A DNA stretch of 64,000 nucleotides from G965197555 sp965197555. Lineage in GTDB: Bacteria; Chloroflexota; Dehalococcoidia; Lucifugimonadales; UBA3495. The notes beneath the pieces are model-generated. The model worked only from the letters and a program-made list of their open reading frames with translations, had not been told where the DNA came from and did not search any database. Below, piece by piece: positions 17,717-26,802 of this stretch. Both the position numbers and the translations under genes were made by a program. The stretch covers positions 2,170,001 to 2,234,000 of the forward strand of contig OZ240213.1 of assembly GCA_965197555.1 (NCBI GenBank), given 5' to 3'. Position 1 is the first letter of the stretch, and every line of letters begins with the position of its first letter.

Positions 17717-18728
17717 ATGCCAATGACTTTGACTGGCCCAGAGGAAACTGGTCTGGACACATCCGAATCCTCTGGTGGAGCTAAGCCGAAAGCGACGGCT
17801 CCGACGAGAAAGTCCTCACGTTTAGACGAAATTCTGAGTCCCAACCTGATCGAAATCTCCCACCTTGATCTGCAGAAGGAACTCCCACGGCTGGCAAAGG
17901 ATGAGGAAGCAACATCGGAAATCCAGGGTCTCTTGGCAGAGGTTCCCAGCACACACAAAGTTATACGCAGAGATGCCCGAAAATGGAGACCAAGCGAGCC
18001 CTCAATCCATCTGGTAGTGATCTCTCCCCCTTACTGGACCCTAAAAGAGTACCCTGACACAGAAGGGCAACTGGGCAGAACCCAAGATTATGCTGCGTTC
18101 CTGAGAAATCTCAAGTCAGTCTGGAAAAGCTGCTACAAGGCCTTGGTTCCCGGGGGGGCGCCTAGTATGTGTGGTCGGAGACGTGTGCCTTTCCAGGCTG
18201 CGCAACGGCGGCCGGCATACCGTAGTACCTCTTCACGCCGCCATTCAGGAACAATGCAGGGCAATCGGGTTCGATAATCTGGCCTCGATAATCTGGTATA
18301 AGATAACGAATCTTCAGACCGAAGCCGCAGGCAGCAACGGACACTATCTGGGAAAGCCCTTCGAGCCCACCGGAGTGCTGAAGAACGACGTCGAGTTCAT
18401 TCTGATGCTGCGAAAGCCAGGAGGCTACCGGAGTCCTGCTCCAGCAGAGCGGATCCTAAGCCTCATTTCGGCCAAAGACCACGATATTTGGTTCCGGCAG
18501 ATATGGGACGATATTAGAGGAGCTTCCACAAAAGGCCATCCCGCACCGTACCCTCTGGAACTAGCGGAGCGGCTGGTCCGGATGTTCAGCTTCGCTGGAG
18601 ACACCGTATTGGACCAGTTTACCGGTACTGGAACGACCCAAGTGGCAGCTAAGAAGTGGGGGAGAAACAGTATAGGGATCGAGGTAGAACCAACATACTG
18701 CCAGATCGCCCAAGAGAGACTAAGATGA
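17717..18728 (+). pseudogene. Beta-class DNA methyltransferase, frameshifted in a G7 tract
   Basis: Upstream frame (17717 to about 18158) has motif IV SPPYW (18023-18037) with the usual D-x-x-LVVISPPYW context. Downstream frame (from about 18159) has VGDVCLSR, the substrate-binding region and motif I near the C-terminus: TVLDQFTGTGTTQVAAKKWGR (trimmed: DQFTGTGTT, 18612-18638), ending IGIEVEPTYCQIAQERL. Motif IV before motif I defines the beta order used by many N4-cytosine and N6-adenine enzymes. The two frames join if one G is removed from the run of seven at 18152-18158. Either a sequencing error, decay, or a phase-variable tract. No restriction partner is evident. Confidence 0.75.
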
Positions 18729-18967
18729 CGCTGACCCTACAGGCAGCGGTCGATGACCTCACCAGCATCAAAGCAAGGTAAGCCGGAAGCACGAAGACAC
18801 TGGAAAAACCGGCGCTGGACACCCGGAGCCACTCGCGGACCAACCGCCGGAAACGCCCTCCACTTCCAGGAATTCGCGGGCAGGACCGCCGGTACCAACC
18901 CCGGACGGAAGTAGAACAAACGTCGAACGACCGGAACAGCGCTGCCCGGGAGCGAATACAACAGCCC

Positions 18968-19048
18968 ATGCTCTACGTCGACCACCTCAGGATCCCCTTC
19001 GGCCGCATGAAGATGAGCCACCTCAATATAATCGCAGTCAACGATTAG
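18968..19048 (+). pseudogene. N-terminal fragment of a DUF4031-like protein
   Basis: ATG 18968, MLYVDHLRIPFGRMKMSHL, then a stop at 19046. 'YVDxxRxPFGRMKMxH' is the characteristic start of DUF4031 proteins. The rest of the domain is missing where the Druantia-like cargo begins, so this is another backbone gene cut by cargo. Confidence 0.55.
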
Positions 19049-19182
19049 TCGCCCGCGTGGAACACTTTAGCGCCGCCGTTTACATCGGTAGGCGTGTGCT
19101 TGGGTCGTCGGCGAGTGGCGACGATCATGGTAAGGCGCGAACCGGTTAGCCGCTACTTATAGGTTCCGCCTTAGCGGTTATC

Positions 19183-20406
19183 CTATCCGTGGATCCAACG
19201 GTCAGTCTCCGGGGTGATCATGGCGAGGATTTGTTCCCGCCGCCAGTTACACCAGCGGCTGTCGCGTTCGCTGCGGGGCAGCATCCAGCGTTCTCGCCAG
19301 TGCTGGGCGAGTTCGACGAACGAGTCCTCGTAGTAGGCTGGCTGTTGGCTCTGGCCACTGAGATACCTCCAGACGTTTTCGGCCAGCGGGATGCCCCATG
19401 CCTCGCGCCTGATCCCGTGGTGGAGAGCGTCGTCCCCTTTGATCCCCAACATTTGCATCACCTGAGTGATGTTGCGCCAGGCTTCTTTGGGACCGCCTTT
19501 ACCAAACCCCATCCGTTCTTGGTAACCTTCCCGGATGAGGAAATTCTTGATTTGGGGGTAGATATCTCTCACGGCGTTGAGTCGCACGTTACCGTAACCG
19601 GTGGTTTCGCCCAGTCGCTGGGCGACTTCTCGGTCTTGGTACCGGATTCGGTTGTACAGGCTGCTGCGGCCGAAGGCGCTGGTGGTGGTCAGCATGACCA
19701 GGTGCGCAGGCAGTACCCGGCCCTCGATTTGGGTTACCGCTCCGCTGTATCTGTCCTGATAGGCTTCCCGCGTTTCCAAGCTGGCGGCGGCGTAGACCGC
19801 CAGCTTGCCGGACAGGAGGTGGTTGTACGGGGGCACTGCTCCCAGCGTGTAGATGTCCATGGTTTGATTGACCATTTCCACCTTTTGCCCAGGGAGATAG
19901 TCGACCTTCTGGTCCCGCAGGGGAAAGTCGATGGGCGGAGACTGCAATCCCAGGATTGCCATGACGGCGTTGTCGTGGCCGGCATCCACGATGAGAAAGC
20001 GAAGGCGGCGTCCGTAGCCACGGGAGTAGGGCAGGGACCAGGTGTAGCGCGCCAGGCGAAACAGGTCCCGCTGCTCGGTGTTGACCACCCTCAGCAGCCG
20101 TGGCGATATAGCCTCGGGGTTCAGGTCGGCGCCGTCGGCGAATAAGTGGTGACGCAAGCGCCAGGCGTTTCTGGTCCACTTCTCGTGGTCCGCAAGGTGG
20201 CGTTGCCTGGCGGCCTCGTGCATTGACCTGATTTGGTCCTTTGAGTCGCCCGGTTGGCACAGGGGCATGTCCAGTAGGGCGGACCTGATGGCCTCGGTTA
20301 GCGACGGTGAGTGAAGGACAGCAGCCGCGCTGGTGGTCTCGTTAGGCGCCGGTTCCCGGTCTGCATGTTGGGCTACAATTTCCCTGGTCTTAGTTGCCGT
20401 GGTCAT
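19183..20406 (-). CDS. druA: DUF4338 protein, Druantia DruA-like
   Basis: 407 residues with the signature run of DUF4338: LRFLIVDAGHDNAVMAILGL, then VPPYNHLLSGKLAVYAAASLE, HLVMLTTTSAFGRSSLYNRI and GNVRLNAVRDIYPQIKNFL. DUF4338 is DruA of the type I Druantia anti-phage system. The start at 20406 overlaps the stop of the DUF1998 gene by 4 bases, so it is translationally coupled to the helicase genes. DruB, DruC and DruD are not present next to it. Biochemistry of DruA is not established to my knowledge. Confidence 0.85.
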   Translation of the reverse strand: MTTATKTREIVAQHADREPAPNETTSAAAVLHSPSLTEAIRSALLDMPLCQPGDSKDQIRSMHEAARQRHLADHEKWTRNAWRLRHHLFADGADLNPEAISPRLLRVVNTEQRDLFRLARYTWSLPYSRGYGRRLRFLIVDAGHDNAVMAILGLQSPPIDFPLRDQKVDYLPGQKVEMVNQTMDIYTLGAVPPYNHLLSGKLAVYAAASLETREAYQDRYSGAVTQIEGRVLPAHLVMLTTTSAFGRSSLYNRIRYQDREVAQRLGETTGYGNVRLNAVRDIYPQIKNFLIREGYQERMGFGKGGPKEAWRNITQVMQMLGIKGDDALHHGIRREAWGIPLAENVWRYLSGQSQQPAYYEDSFVELAQHWRERWMLPRSERDSRWCNWRREQILAMITPETDRWIHG

Positions 20407-21884
20407 ATTCCCTTCATGGTTGACATGAAGTGATCAGCTACCCAGAACGGCCTTCGTTCAATGTCGAAGGCGGTGTAGGCAGCTACCCTGATGCCGGTGT
20501 CCCGGTACACGGTTTCCAACTGCTGCGAGTTGGGTCGCGCTTCCATTGGGTGAATTGGCATGATGCCGATCCGATTGCCCGCTCTCGTTTCGAAGAGGAG
20601 CGAGATGCGCGGGTGCGGGGTCGGGTGGTCCAACGCTTTCCACTCCCGCGGCAGGTAGTCGATGATTCTTTCAGCCAGTACGGGGTCATCGACCTGAGGG
20701 GTTGGCGGCTCTGCCTGGTTCAGGATGAACTCCAGCATCGCGGTTCCCAACTGTCGGTCCAGCAGGTGGTGGATGCGCTGGTTGGAATAGCTGAGCAGGC
20801 AGTGGTAGCAGGCACCATCGCAGGCTGGGTTTTCGCAGGCGCGTCCGGCTTCCAGGGCAGTTTGAACCACTTCATGGAGGTTTTCGTGGATTGACCGGGC
20901 GTAGCCGGCTCCGCCGGGCACGTCGTCGTATATGTAGGTCTCTCCCTGGATGCGTCCGTGGTGGTCTGCTACCGGTCTGACTCCGGCCTTTATTTCGTCC
21001 GGGACGATTTGGAGCCGCCGGGCGGCGGCCTCCTTGACGAGAGTTCCGAAGGAGTGCCATATTGCTCTGCCGGACGGTTCCCGGATTGGGGCGTCGAGGT
21101 GGTCGGGCAGGTCTACGGACAGGGTGATGACTTCCGAGCTGAATTCGTGAATGAGCGATACCTCACTGTGCTCACCCTTCCTGTTGGAGCAGTAGTATCC
21201 GGCTCGGGGGCCTCTTCCGTCGCCGCGGTGTGGTGGAACTGGCGCTGGGTATCGGTGGTTCGTTTCGTCCGGAGCCAACTGGCGTCCGCATTTGGCGCAA
21301 ATGTTGAACCTGTGTCTACCGTCGGCTTGTCGAGGTCCGCTGTTGCGCATGAGCAGTTGCCCCTGGGCCTGGACGTGGGCGTACAGCCGGGGAGCGAAAG
21401 CACGTTGGGGCTGTCCCTGGGCTAAGGCACTGGCACCCACCATCAGTTGTGCATAGGATGAGTAGCCGGCACGTTGCCGCCCGCTTTGGCGGTTGTACCT
21501 AACCCTGCCGTTGTTAGGTTTGGCTTGATCGACGGTGAATCCCCTGGGTCGGATCGCCGGTTGCGGGTCGCCCAATGGGGCTCCACATACCTGGCATGTT
21601 TTTGGGTAGCGTTGTTGGTTTGGGTAGGTAGTGACGGCGTGACATTCCAGGCACTCGCACACCATGTGAGTTGGGGAGTAGTCCGGCTGGGTGGCGTTCG
21701 GGTCATAGACCGCGGCGCTGGTGTAAACGAAGGTGTCGGGGAACTTGCCGAGGATTACCTCTGCGCCAGGGGCGTACTCACTGATGGCGATCCTGAGGTC
21801 CCTGTTGCTCCCGGAGTAGTAGTCCTGGGATTCGTAAGGGGCGTCCTCTTCGTACCCTTCTGTAGGTATTGGCAAGGACACCAC
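20403..21884 (-). CDS. DUF1998 C-terminal half of a DruE-like helicase (separated by one stop codon)
   Basis: 493 residues. Two metal sites are visible (CECLECHAVTTYPNQQRYPKTC then CPACDGACYHC near residue 355, within DUF1998: VPGGAGYARSIHENLHEV ... ENPACDGACYHCLLSYSNQ). The true continuation upstream reads YAFPVDVV in the same frame as the helicase and is separated from it by TAA 21905-21903 alone. In intact DruE-type helicases this junction reads like 'LPSYAFPxD', so the gene pair is best explained as one gene of about 1810 codons with a nonsense change. If the second part is independently translated, GTG 21884 would be its start. Confidence 0.8.
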   Translation of the reverse strand: MVSLPIPTEGYEEDAPYESQDYYSGSNRDLRIAISEYAPGAEVILGKFPDTFVYTSAAVYDPNATQPDYSPTHMVCECLECHAVTTYPNQQRYPKTCQVCGAPLGDPQPAIRPRGFTVDQAKPNNGRVRYNRQSGRQRAGYSSYAQLMVGASALAQGQPQRAFAPRLYAHVQAQGQLLMRNSGPRQADGRHRFNICAKCGRQLAPDETNHRYPAPVPPHRGDGRGPRAGYYCSNRKGEHSEVSLIHEFSSEVITLSVDLPDHLDAPIREPSGRAIWHSFGTLVKEAAARRLQIVPDEIKAGVRPVADHHGRIQGETYIYDDVPGGAGYARSIHENLHEVVQTALEAGRACENPACDGACYHCLLSYSNQRIHHLLDRQLGTAMLEFILNQAEPPTPQVDDPVLAERIIDYLPREWKALDHPTPHPRISLLFETRAGNRIGIMPIHPMEARPNSQQLETVYRDTGIRVAAYTAFDIERRPFWVADHFMSTMKGI

Positions 21885-21902
21885 GTCTACGGGAAATGCG
21901 TA

Positions 21903-24900
21903 TTAGGGCACCAGTCCCCTAACGGTCAGGGCGTCAAGCAGTTCCTGTGCATGGTTGACTCCCTGTTCCGCGACGCCGTGGACTTCACTAGGCAGTTCCT
22001 TGGCCCACTCCTGCAATTGGCTATGAAGTGTAGGTGAGGTGATAGCTTCGGCCGACTTTCTGAGCTCCTGTCGGTTCTCCTTGATGTAGTCATACAATTG
22101 TCGCCGGCCATTGCTGTTCACGAAGTCCGCGACGTTGCCCCAAGTATGAAACAGGGAACCTGCTCCGCTTCTGGACACCCGGGTGGTGAAGAAGCCGGCC
22201 AGAATGAGGGAGCGGAAGTGTCGTCGCGCGATTACCGCGTTGTCCATGTACAGTGTCGGAATTCTGGGCGGTTCACTCACTATTTCCTTGGGACGGTGGA
22301 AGTAGTACTGGTCGTGGTTGCGGTCCAGCGCGTAGGTGACCACGGATGCGACGGCGCTGCCTCGTCGTCCCGCCCGGCCAGCGCGCTGCTGGTAATTCGC
22401 CACGGTGGGTGCCACATTGCGGAGTCCCACCGCCAGCAGGCTGCCGATGTCGATGCCCATCTCCATGGTGGTGGTTACAGACAGGATGTCGATGCGGTGG
22501 TCGCTGGATTCCTCGGTGTCGAGGAACAGGTTCTGGAACCAGCGCTCGATGTTGCGTGCTTCCTTTCGGCCAACGGCTGCGGTGTGCTCGATTGCGCGGA
22601 CCGGGTAGGGATCGGGGTAGTTCGATGCCGGTTGGGCAAATCGGGTCATCCGTCGGTAGAAGTTGGCGATGTCGTTGGCGCTCTCCGGGGTGGTTTTCTG
22701 GCCGCATCGGTAGCAGATGTTCAGGAGAGCCTCGCCCAGGATGTAGCGGCAGGCGAAGCAGCGGTGGACGGTGTCGCCCATGGGATGCAGAGTGAATTGG
22801 TCGATGCGTATGCCGTAAGGCTGCATGTTTCCGCTTGCCTGCCCGGCCGGGGTGAGGATCCGGAATCGGGTCAACGCTTCCCATAATTGGTTATGGGTTT
22901 GGCCTAGCCATTGGTCGGAGCTTCTGATGCTTTTCCTGGCTTGCAGAGCATTGGCAACGGCCCGGGCGTAGCGCGCAAGCTTGTTTCTTCCGGTGATCAA
23001 GTAGCGCACGCAGTTCGCTGGCGCTTTTCCGGATCCCTTAACCAGACGTCGGCGTTCCCAGTTTTGCATACGGTCGTCTCTGGGCCATTCCCATGGTTTG
23101 GCCGGTTCCGGCGGCAGCAGGATGTGGTCGGTGGCGAGAATGCGGGCTACGGTGCGGATGAACAGTTGCGATTCGGCTTCGCTCATGCCGGGAAAGGCAC
23201 CGGTTGTTTCGGGTACGACGATGTTCCAGACGCCCAGCCCCAGCGGTTCAAGGCCGAAGTCTTGCTGGTTCAACTCACGATTGCACATTACGTCGAAGGA
23301 CGTCTGAGATTCTCGGTAAACGACGTCGTCGTCGCGCTTGATTCTGGCATGAGCGTCGGGCAGGTGGTCTCCTGTGGGGTTAAATCCTCGTTGCAACTGT
23401 AGGTCAATTACCGCTCGTCGCAAGTCATCGTAAGTCATGGGCTGAGGCGCCGGGTCCTGTCCGGAGCCGTGGCAAGTTTGGCATGGTTCGGCATGGCCGA
23501 CGGGAGCTCCGATGCGGTAGCCAAGGTCTGTAACCGTTCCGGCTCCGTGGCAGGTACGGCAAGCGTGCAGAGCGTGGTACAGGAGTTGACGGAAGGAGTC
23601 GTCTCGGTGGTCTCGCCTGATGTCGGCAGCCAGCAGCGCAGCGTCCTGGCGGGAATCGGTAAAGACGAGCGCTTTCGCCTGATACTCCGAGCCGCTGGCG
23701 CTGGGGTTCTGTATTCGCAACGAGTCTTCCATGACTACGGATATGGATCTGGGGCCGCGGGTACGGAGGCTTTCAATCACTTCTCTGACACTGTCTCCGT
23801 CCTGGAAGCGGTGGTTCTGGCAACGTGGACACTGTCGGGGGAACGGGCTGAGCGGGTTGCCTGTGGTCGTGTCGTGGGAGGGGGTGATTTCGTAGGCCTG
23901 CCTGGACGCCTTGTCGTCAGGCCGGGACGGTAAGGTGGTGGCGATGGAGCGTTGTCCTGACGGGTAGTTGGGGTGGGGGCTTTCGGCACAGAAAATAACG
24001 TAGTCGTTTTCCTTGGGCTGGTCCGTAGTGTCGAACTGGTCGCTCCACGGCCAGAGGGCTCCCGGCCCGCTGTCGGGGATGCCGCCCAGGAAAATCAGCC
24101 CGCACTTGCGGCAGGTGAACACTTCCAGGACTCTCGCGCCGCAAATGCACCACGCTCTTGGGTCGGTGTCCAGCTTTCCGACCGGGGGTTCTCCCAGGAG
24201 TTCTGCAGGCATTTGCGAGCAGTTGGGATCAATGCAAGCCCAGAGACCGGCCAAACCGCGGAAGAAGGTGTGGACCCGCATGGACAGCAGGGGCTGGGTG
24301 TCCGGTTGGGGTTCTGGCCTGGAGAAGCTGCCGGCCGCCAGCAGGCCGGCGGTGGCTTGGTCTTTGAGCTCATCCGGGTAGTCGCCCGGCCAGATTTCCT
24401 GTGAGAGTTCACTGATAGGGGTGGCGTTGCGCGCCGTTCGCGCTCTTGCCCAGCGCAAGGGTTCGTTGTCCTCCAGCATTTGGTGAAGGGCCACGGTGGG
24501 GTCCAGGTCGGCGTAGTGGAAGGTCAGGCCAAGTGCATCGGCGAGTTGGTCAATTGCGGGTGTGGGGTCATCGATGTCGAAACGCTCGTGGAAAGCGGCG
24601 AATGCTTCCATCGCGTGTGGATCGGGCGTTCTGGGCCGTGCTTCTTGTTCCGCTACGGCGGCTTGGATGAAGGTGAAGGTCCGTTGGGGCTCTCCGAATA
24701 GTTCGGCGGTGAACTTGGTCAGGTTCTGCGGGTCACCGGCAGCGGCAGGCTTTATGGAAGCGCTGGTGGCGATGGCTCTGAGTTTGTCGTCGCCGGAGGC
24801 GATGCCTAGCCTCTCCTTGAGCCGTCGGATCAGGTGGGCGACCTCGGTGCCCTTAGCGCCGGTGTAGGTGTGGGCCTCGTCGAGAACCAGAGTGAATTTG

Positions 24901-25844
24901 TTATTGGGCGAGCTGGCTAACCACTCTCTGGTGGCGTCGAAGATGCCGGCTTCGATTGGCCGGATCAGCATATACTCCAGCATGGAGTAGTTGGTTACCA
25001 GAATGTCGGGCGGAGCTGCTTGGATGTCCCACCGGCACAGCATCTCGGGCCCGTTGGCGTAGGGCCAGTTGCCAGCGTTTTTGAGATCTGGCGACAGTTG
25101 GTCCCATTCCTGCTGAACTTGTCGCAAATGTTCTCGCCAGCGATTCACTTTGCCGCGCCCGTCGGGCCGACCGGTGGTTTCTGTGAGACTGGTGTACATG
25201 CCGAAGTGGATGAGGTTTCCGTTGAGGTTGCGGTGTTGCCATTGTGGAGAACCGTTGAGGGCCAGGATGCGGCGTAGGCGTGACATCTGATCGTTGACCA
25301 AAGCGTTCATTGGATAGAGTATTACAGCGCGCAAAGCCGACGGTCGTCGTTCTTGGCGGCGGGAATGAAGCCACTTTCGTTCGGCGAGGGAGCCTTCGAC
25401 GGGAGTCTGCCCGTCAGGTCGCTCCCATCCTTCAGCTTCTCGGAGTATGCGGGATAGGATGGGCAGCACGAATGCTTCGGTTTTGCCGGAGCCTGTGCCT
25501 GACGCTACCAGCAGGTTGGGTGCCGGGCCGGCGCTGGCCAGCAGTGCCTCTTGCTGGTGGGTGTACAGAGGAAACCTGCCTACTGGCAGACCGTACTCGA
25601 CGATTTGGGATAGTCCAGGAGCTACCGCGTCCGGTCTGGTGGTCTCCAGGGTCGAGATGTGGTCGCCGGTTGCGAAGGCCGGGGTGGCTTCGATGAATGG
25701 TTCTTGGGCGATGACGCCGGTTTGGCGCAGGAGTTCTGCCCGTTCGTTGAAGACGAGCGGGTGCGAGATACGATACTGGGACTCCAGGTAGCTGGCGATG
25801 GATTCCTTGAGGTGACCAGCCGCTTGTGTCGGGGTGTATCGCAT
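21903..25844 (-). CDS. druE: DruE-like SF2 helicase, N-terminal and helicase portion
   Basis: 1313 residues. Walker A at about residues 114-122 (ASGTGSGKTE) preceded by the Q-type FPLYTHQQEAL; ILYPMNALVNDQMSRLRR; PPDILVTNYSMLEYML; Walker B DEAHTYTGAKGTEVAHLIRR; motif III ATSASI; then the second RecA lobe with LSVTTTMEMGIDIGSL and QRAGRAGRRGSAVA (motif VI). Between the lobes lie several Cys clusters (CICGARVLEVFTCRKCG; CRTCHGAGTV, CQTCHGSGQD; CFACRYILGEALLNICYRCG), a long zinc-rich insert typical of the DUF1998 helicases. Ends VRGLVP then TAA. Partner of DruA in anti-phage defence by homology. Confidence 0.85.
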   Translation of the reverse strand: MRYTPTQAAGHLKESIASYLESQYRISHPLVFNERAELLRQTGVIAQEPFIEATPAFATGDHISTLETTRPDAVAPGLSQIVEYGLPVGRFPLYTHQQEALLASAGPAPNLLVASGTGSGKTEAFVLPILSRILREAEGWERPDGQTPVEGSLAERKWLHSRRQERRPSALRAVILYPMNALVNDQMSRLRRILALNGSPQWQHRNLNGNLIHFGMYTSLTETTGRPDGRGKVNRWREHLRQVQQEWDQLSPDLKNAGNWPYANGPEMLCRWDIQAAPPDILVTNYSMLEYMLIRPIEAGIFDATREWLASSPNNKFTLVLDEAHTYTGAKGTEVAHLIRRLKERLGIASGDDKLRAIATSASIKPAAAGDPQNLTKFTAELFGEPQRTFTFIQAAVAEQEARPRTPDPHAMEAFAAFHERFDIDDPTPAIDQLADALGLTFHYADLDPTVALHQMLEDNEPLRWARARTARNATPISELSQEIWPGDYPDELKDQATAGLLAAGSFSRPEPQPDTQPLLSMRVHTFFRGLAGLWACIDPNCSQMPAELLGEPPVGKLDTDPRAWCICGARVLEVFTCRKCGLIFLGGIPDSGPGALWPWSDQFDTTDQPKENDYVIFCAESPHPNYPSGQRSIATTLPSRPDDKASRQAYEITPSHDTTTGNPLSPFPRQCPRCQNHRFQDGDSVREVIESLRTRGPRSISVVMEDSLRIQNPSASGSEYQAKALVFTDSRQDAALLAADIRRDHRDDSFRQLLYHALHACRTCHGAGTVTDLGYRIGAPVGHAEPCQTCHGSGQDPAPQPMTYDDLRRAVIDLQLQRGFNPTGDHLPDAHARIKRDDDVVYRESQTSFDVMCNRELNQQDFGLEPLGLGVWNIVVPETTGAFPGMSEAESQLFIRTVARILATDHILLPPEPAKPWEWPRDDRMQNWERRRLVKGSGKAPANCVRYLITGRNKLARYARAVANALQARKSIRSSDQWLGQTHNQLWEALTRFRILTPAGQASGNMQPYGIRIDQFTLHPMGDTVHRCFACRYILGEALLNICYRCGQKTTPESANDIANFYRRMTRFAQPASNYPDPYPVRAIEHTAAVGRKEARNIERWFQNLFLDTEESSDHRIDILSVTTTMEMGIDIGSLLAVGLRNVAPTVANYQQRAGRAGRRGSAVASVVTYALDRNHDQYYFHRPKEIVSEPPRIPTLYMDNAVIARRHFRSLILAGFFTTRVSRSGAGSLFHTWGNVADFVNSNGRRQLYDYIKENRQELRKSAEAITSPTLHSQLQEWAKELPSEVHGVAEQGVNHAQELLDALTVRGLVP

Positions 25845-26802
25845 TGCAATCCTTCGGTGTTGGGGTCTTCTGGGCAGGCCGTCTTGGTGGAGCTGATTCA
25901 GAACGGACTCCCGCCGTCCGCTTGGCGGTTCGTCGCGTTGACGCCCGGTTATGGTCGGGCTGCGTGTAAAACTGACAACAATAGGCGCTGGGGCTCAAAA
26001 CCATTGCTGTTAGAAATGGTATCCGCCGTAGAGCTGGCCGTCAATTTGGAGCCAGACTAGGATCGCAGGAAGCAGGTGGTGCCCGGTTCGGAGAGGCGTG
26101 GCTCCACAGACTTGCCGCCAGAGACCCGAAATAAGCATGGATAGGCGCACCGGCACAACAGCGTAACCGCGGGCCGGCGTCCATACGCGAGAGCGTCCTG
26201 ACGCAACTGCACCCCGGCGTTCACACGCAACTGCGCAAAGTACGTCCATGCGCCAAGCCAAGTCCGGGACGACCCGATCGTTGCCTTAGGACAACCCGCT
26301 TCCCGCCGCCAAAGGAGGCAGCGGGGACTCCATCCGCCGTAACCCATGCCGGGGGGCGCCCAGCGAAGCGGGGAGAGGGCGCCCCCCGGCAGAGAGTAAG
26401 AACTAGGACGCCCCAGGGTGCTGGCAAGCCCCTGGTTGTCTGTCTCCATACACTGTAGCCCACCCTCCTCCCGTCGAGATTAGGCTGGCGATGGACCCGT
26501 CCGTGGCGTCAGCGTAAGTGTGCCACATCTGCCGCAACACTGGCCAGACTCCATTCTATGCGCACGTAGGCTCGACGGATGCAGCCAAGCCGAAAGCCAG
26601 CACTTCGAGTTCCATGATGAATTTCGCTCTCGTAGGTTGTTGTGATCCTGGTCGGCTGGCAGTTAAGCAGCCATTCTATGTGGCTGTTGTTTCGGATATT
26701 CTACTGTGGTTTACGTTGGCATATCTGTAGGTCTAGAATTGCCTCGGTCGTGAAGACTACATCTACACAATATGAAGTATCGGAAGCGGAGGGATTGGAC
26801 CG
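25845..26802. other. Intergenic region between druE and the AIPR gene
   Basis: No complete gene is supported. The part at about 26150-26330 resembles 35720-35850 (see repeat). It must contain divergent promoters for druE and the AIPR gene but none can be named. Confidence 0.45.
26150..26330. repeat. Dispersed repeat copy 1 (membrane-gene tail)
   Basis: The plus strand has 'gagcgtcctgacgcaac', 'gtgcgtccatgcgc'-like and 'acccgcttc' phrases in the same order as at 35720-35850. On the minus strand both read out as the end of the same short protein (here VPDLAWRMD, there ISDLALRMD). The two copies are in the same orientation and bracket the AIPR/ubiquitin-like block. Confidence 0.5.

Noticed and set aside
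18737..19021. Minus-strand 94-codon frame after the methyltransferase, as a restriction partner
   Set aside because: No start site, no nuclease motif; overlaps the DUF4031-like fragment on the plus strand.
20403..25844. DISARM (DrmA/DrmB) identity for the helicase and DUF1998 genes
   Set aside because: The two parts are one gene split by a stop, the motifs fit DruE-type helicases and the neighbour is DUF4338 (DruA); DrmC and a DISARM methyltransferase are absent.
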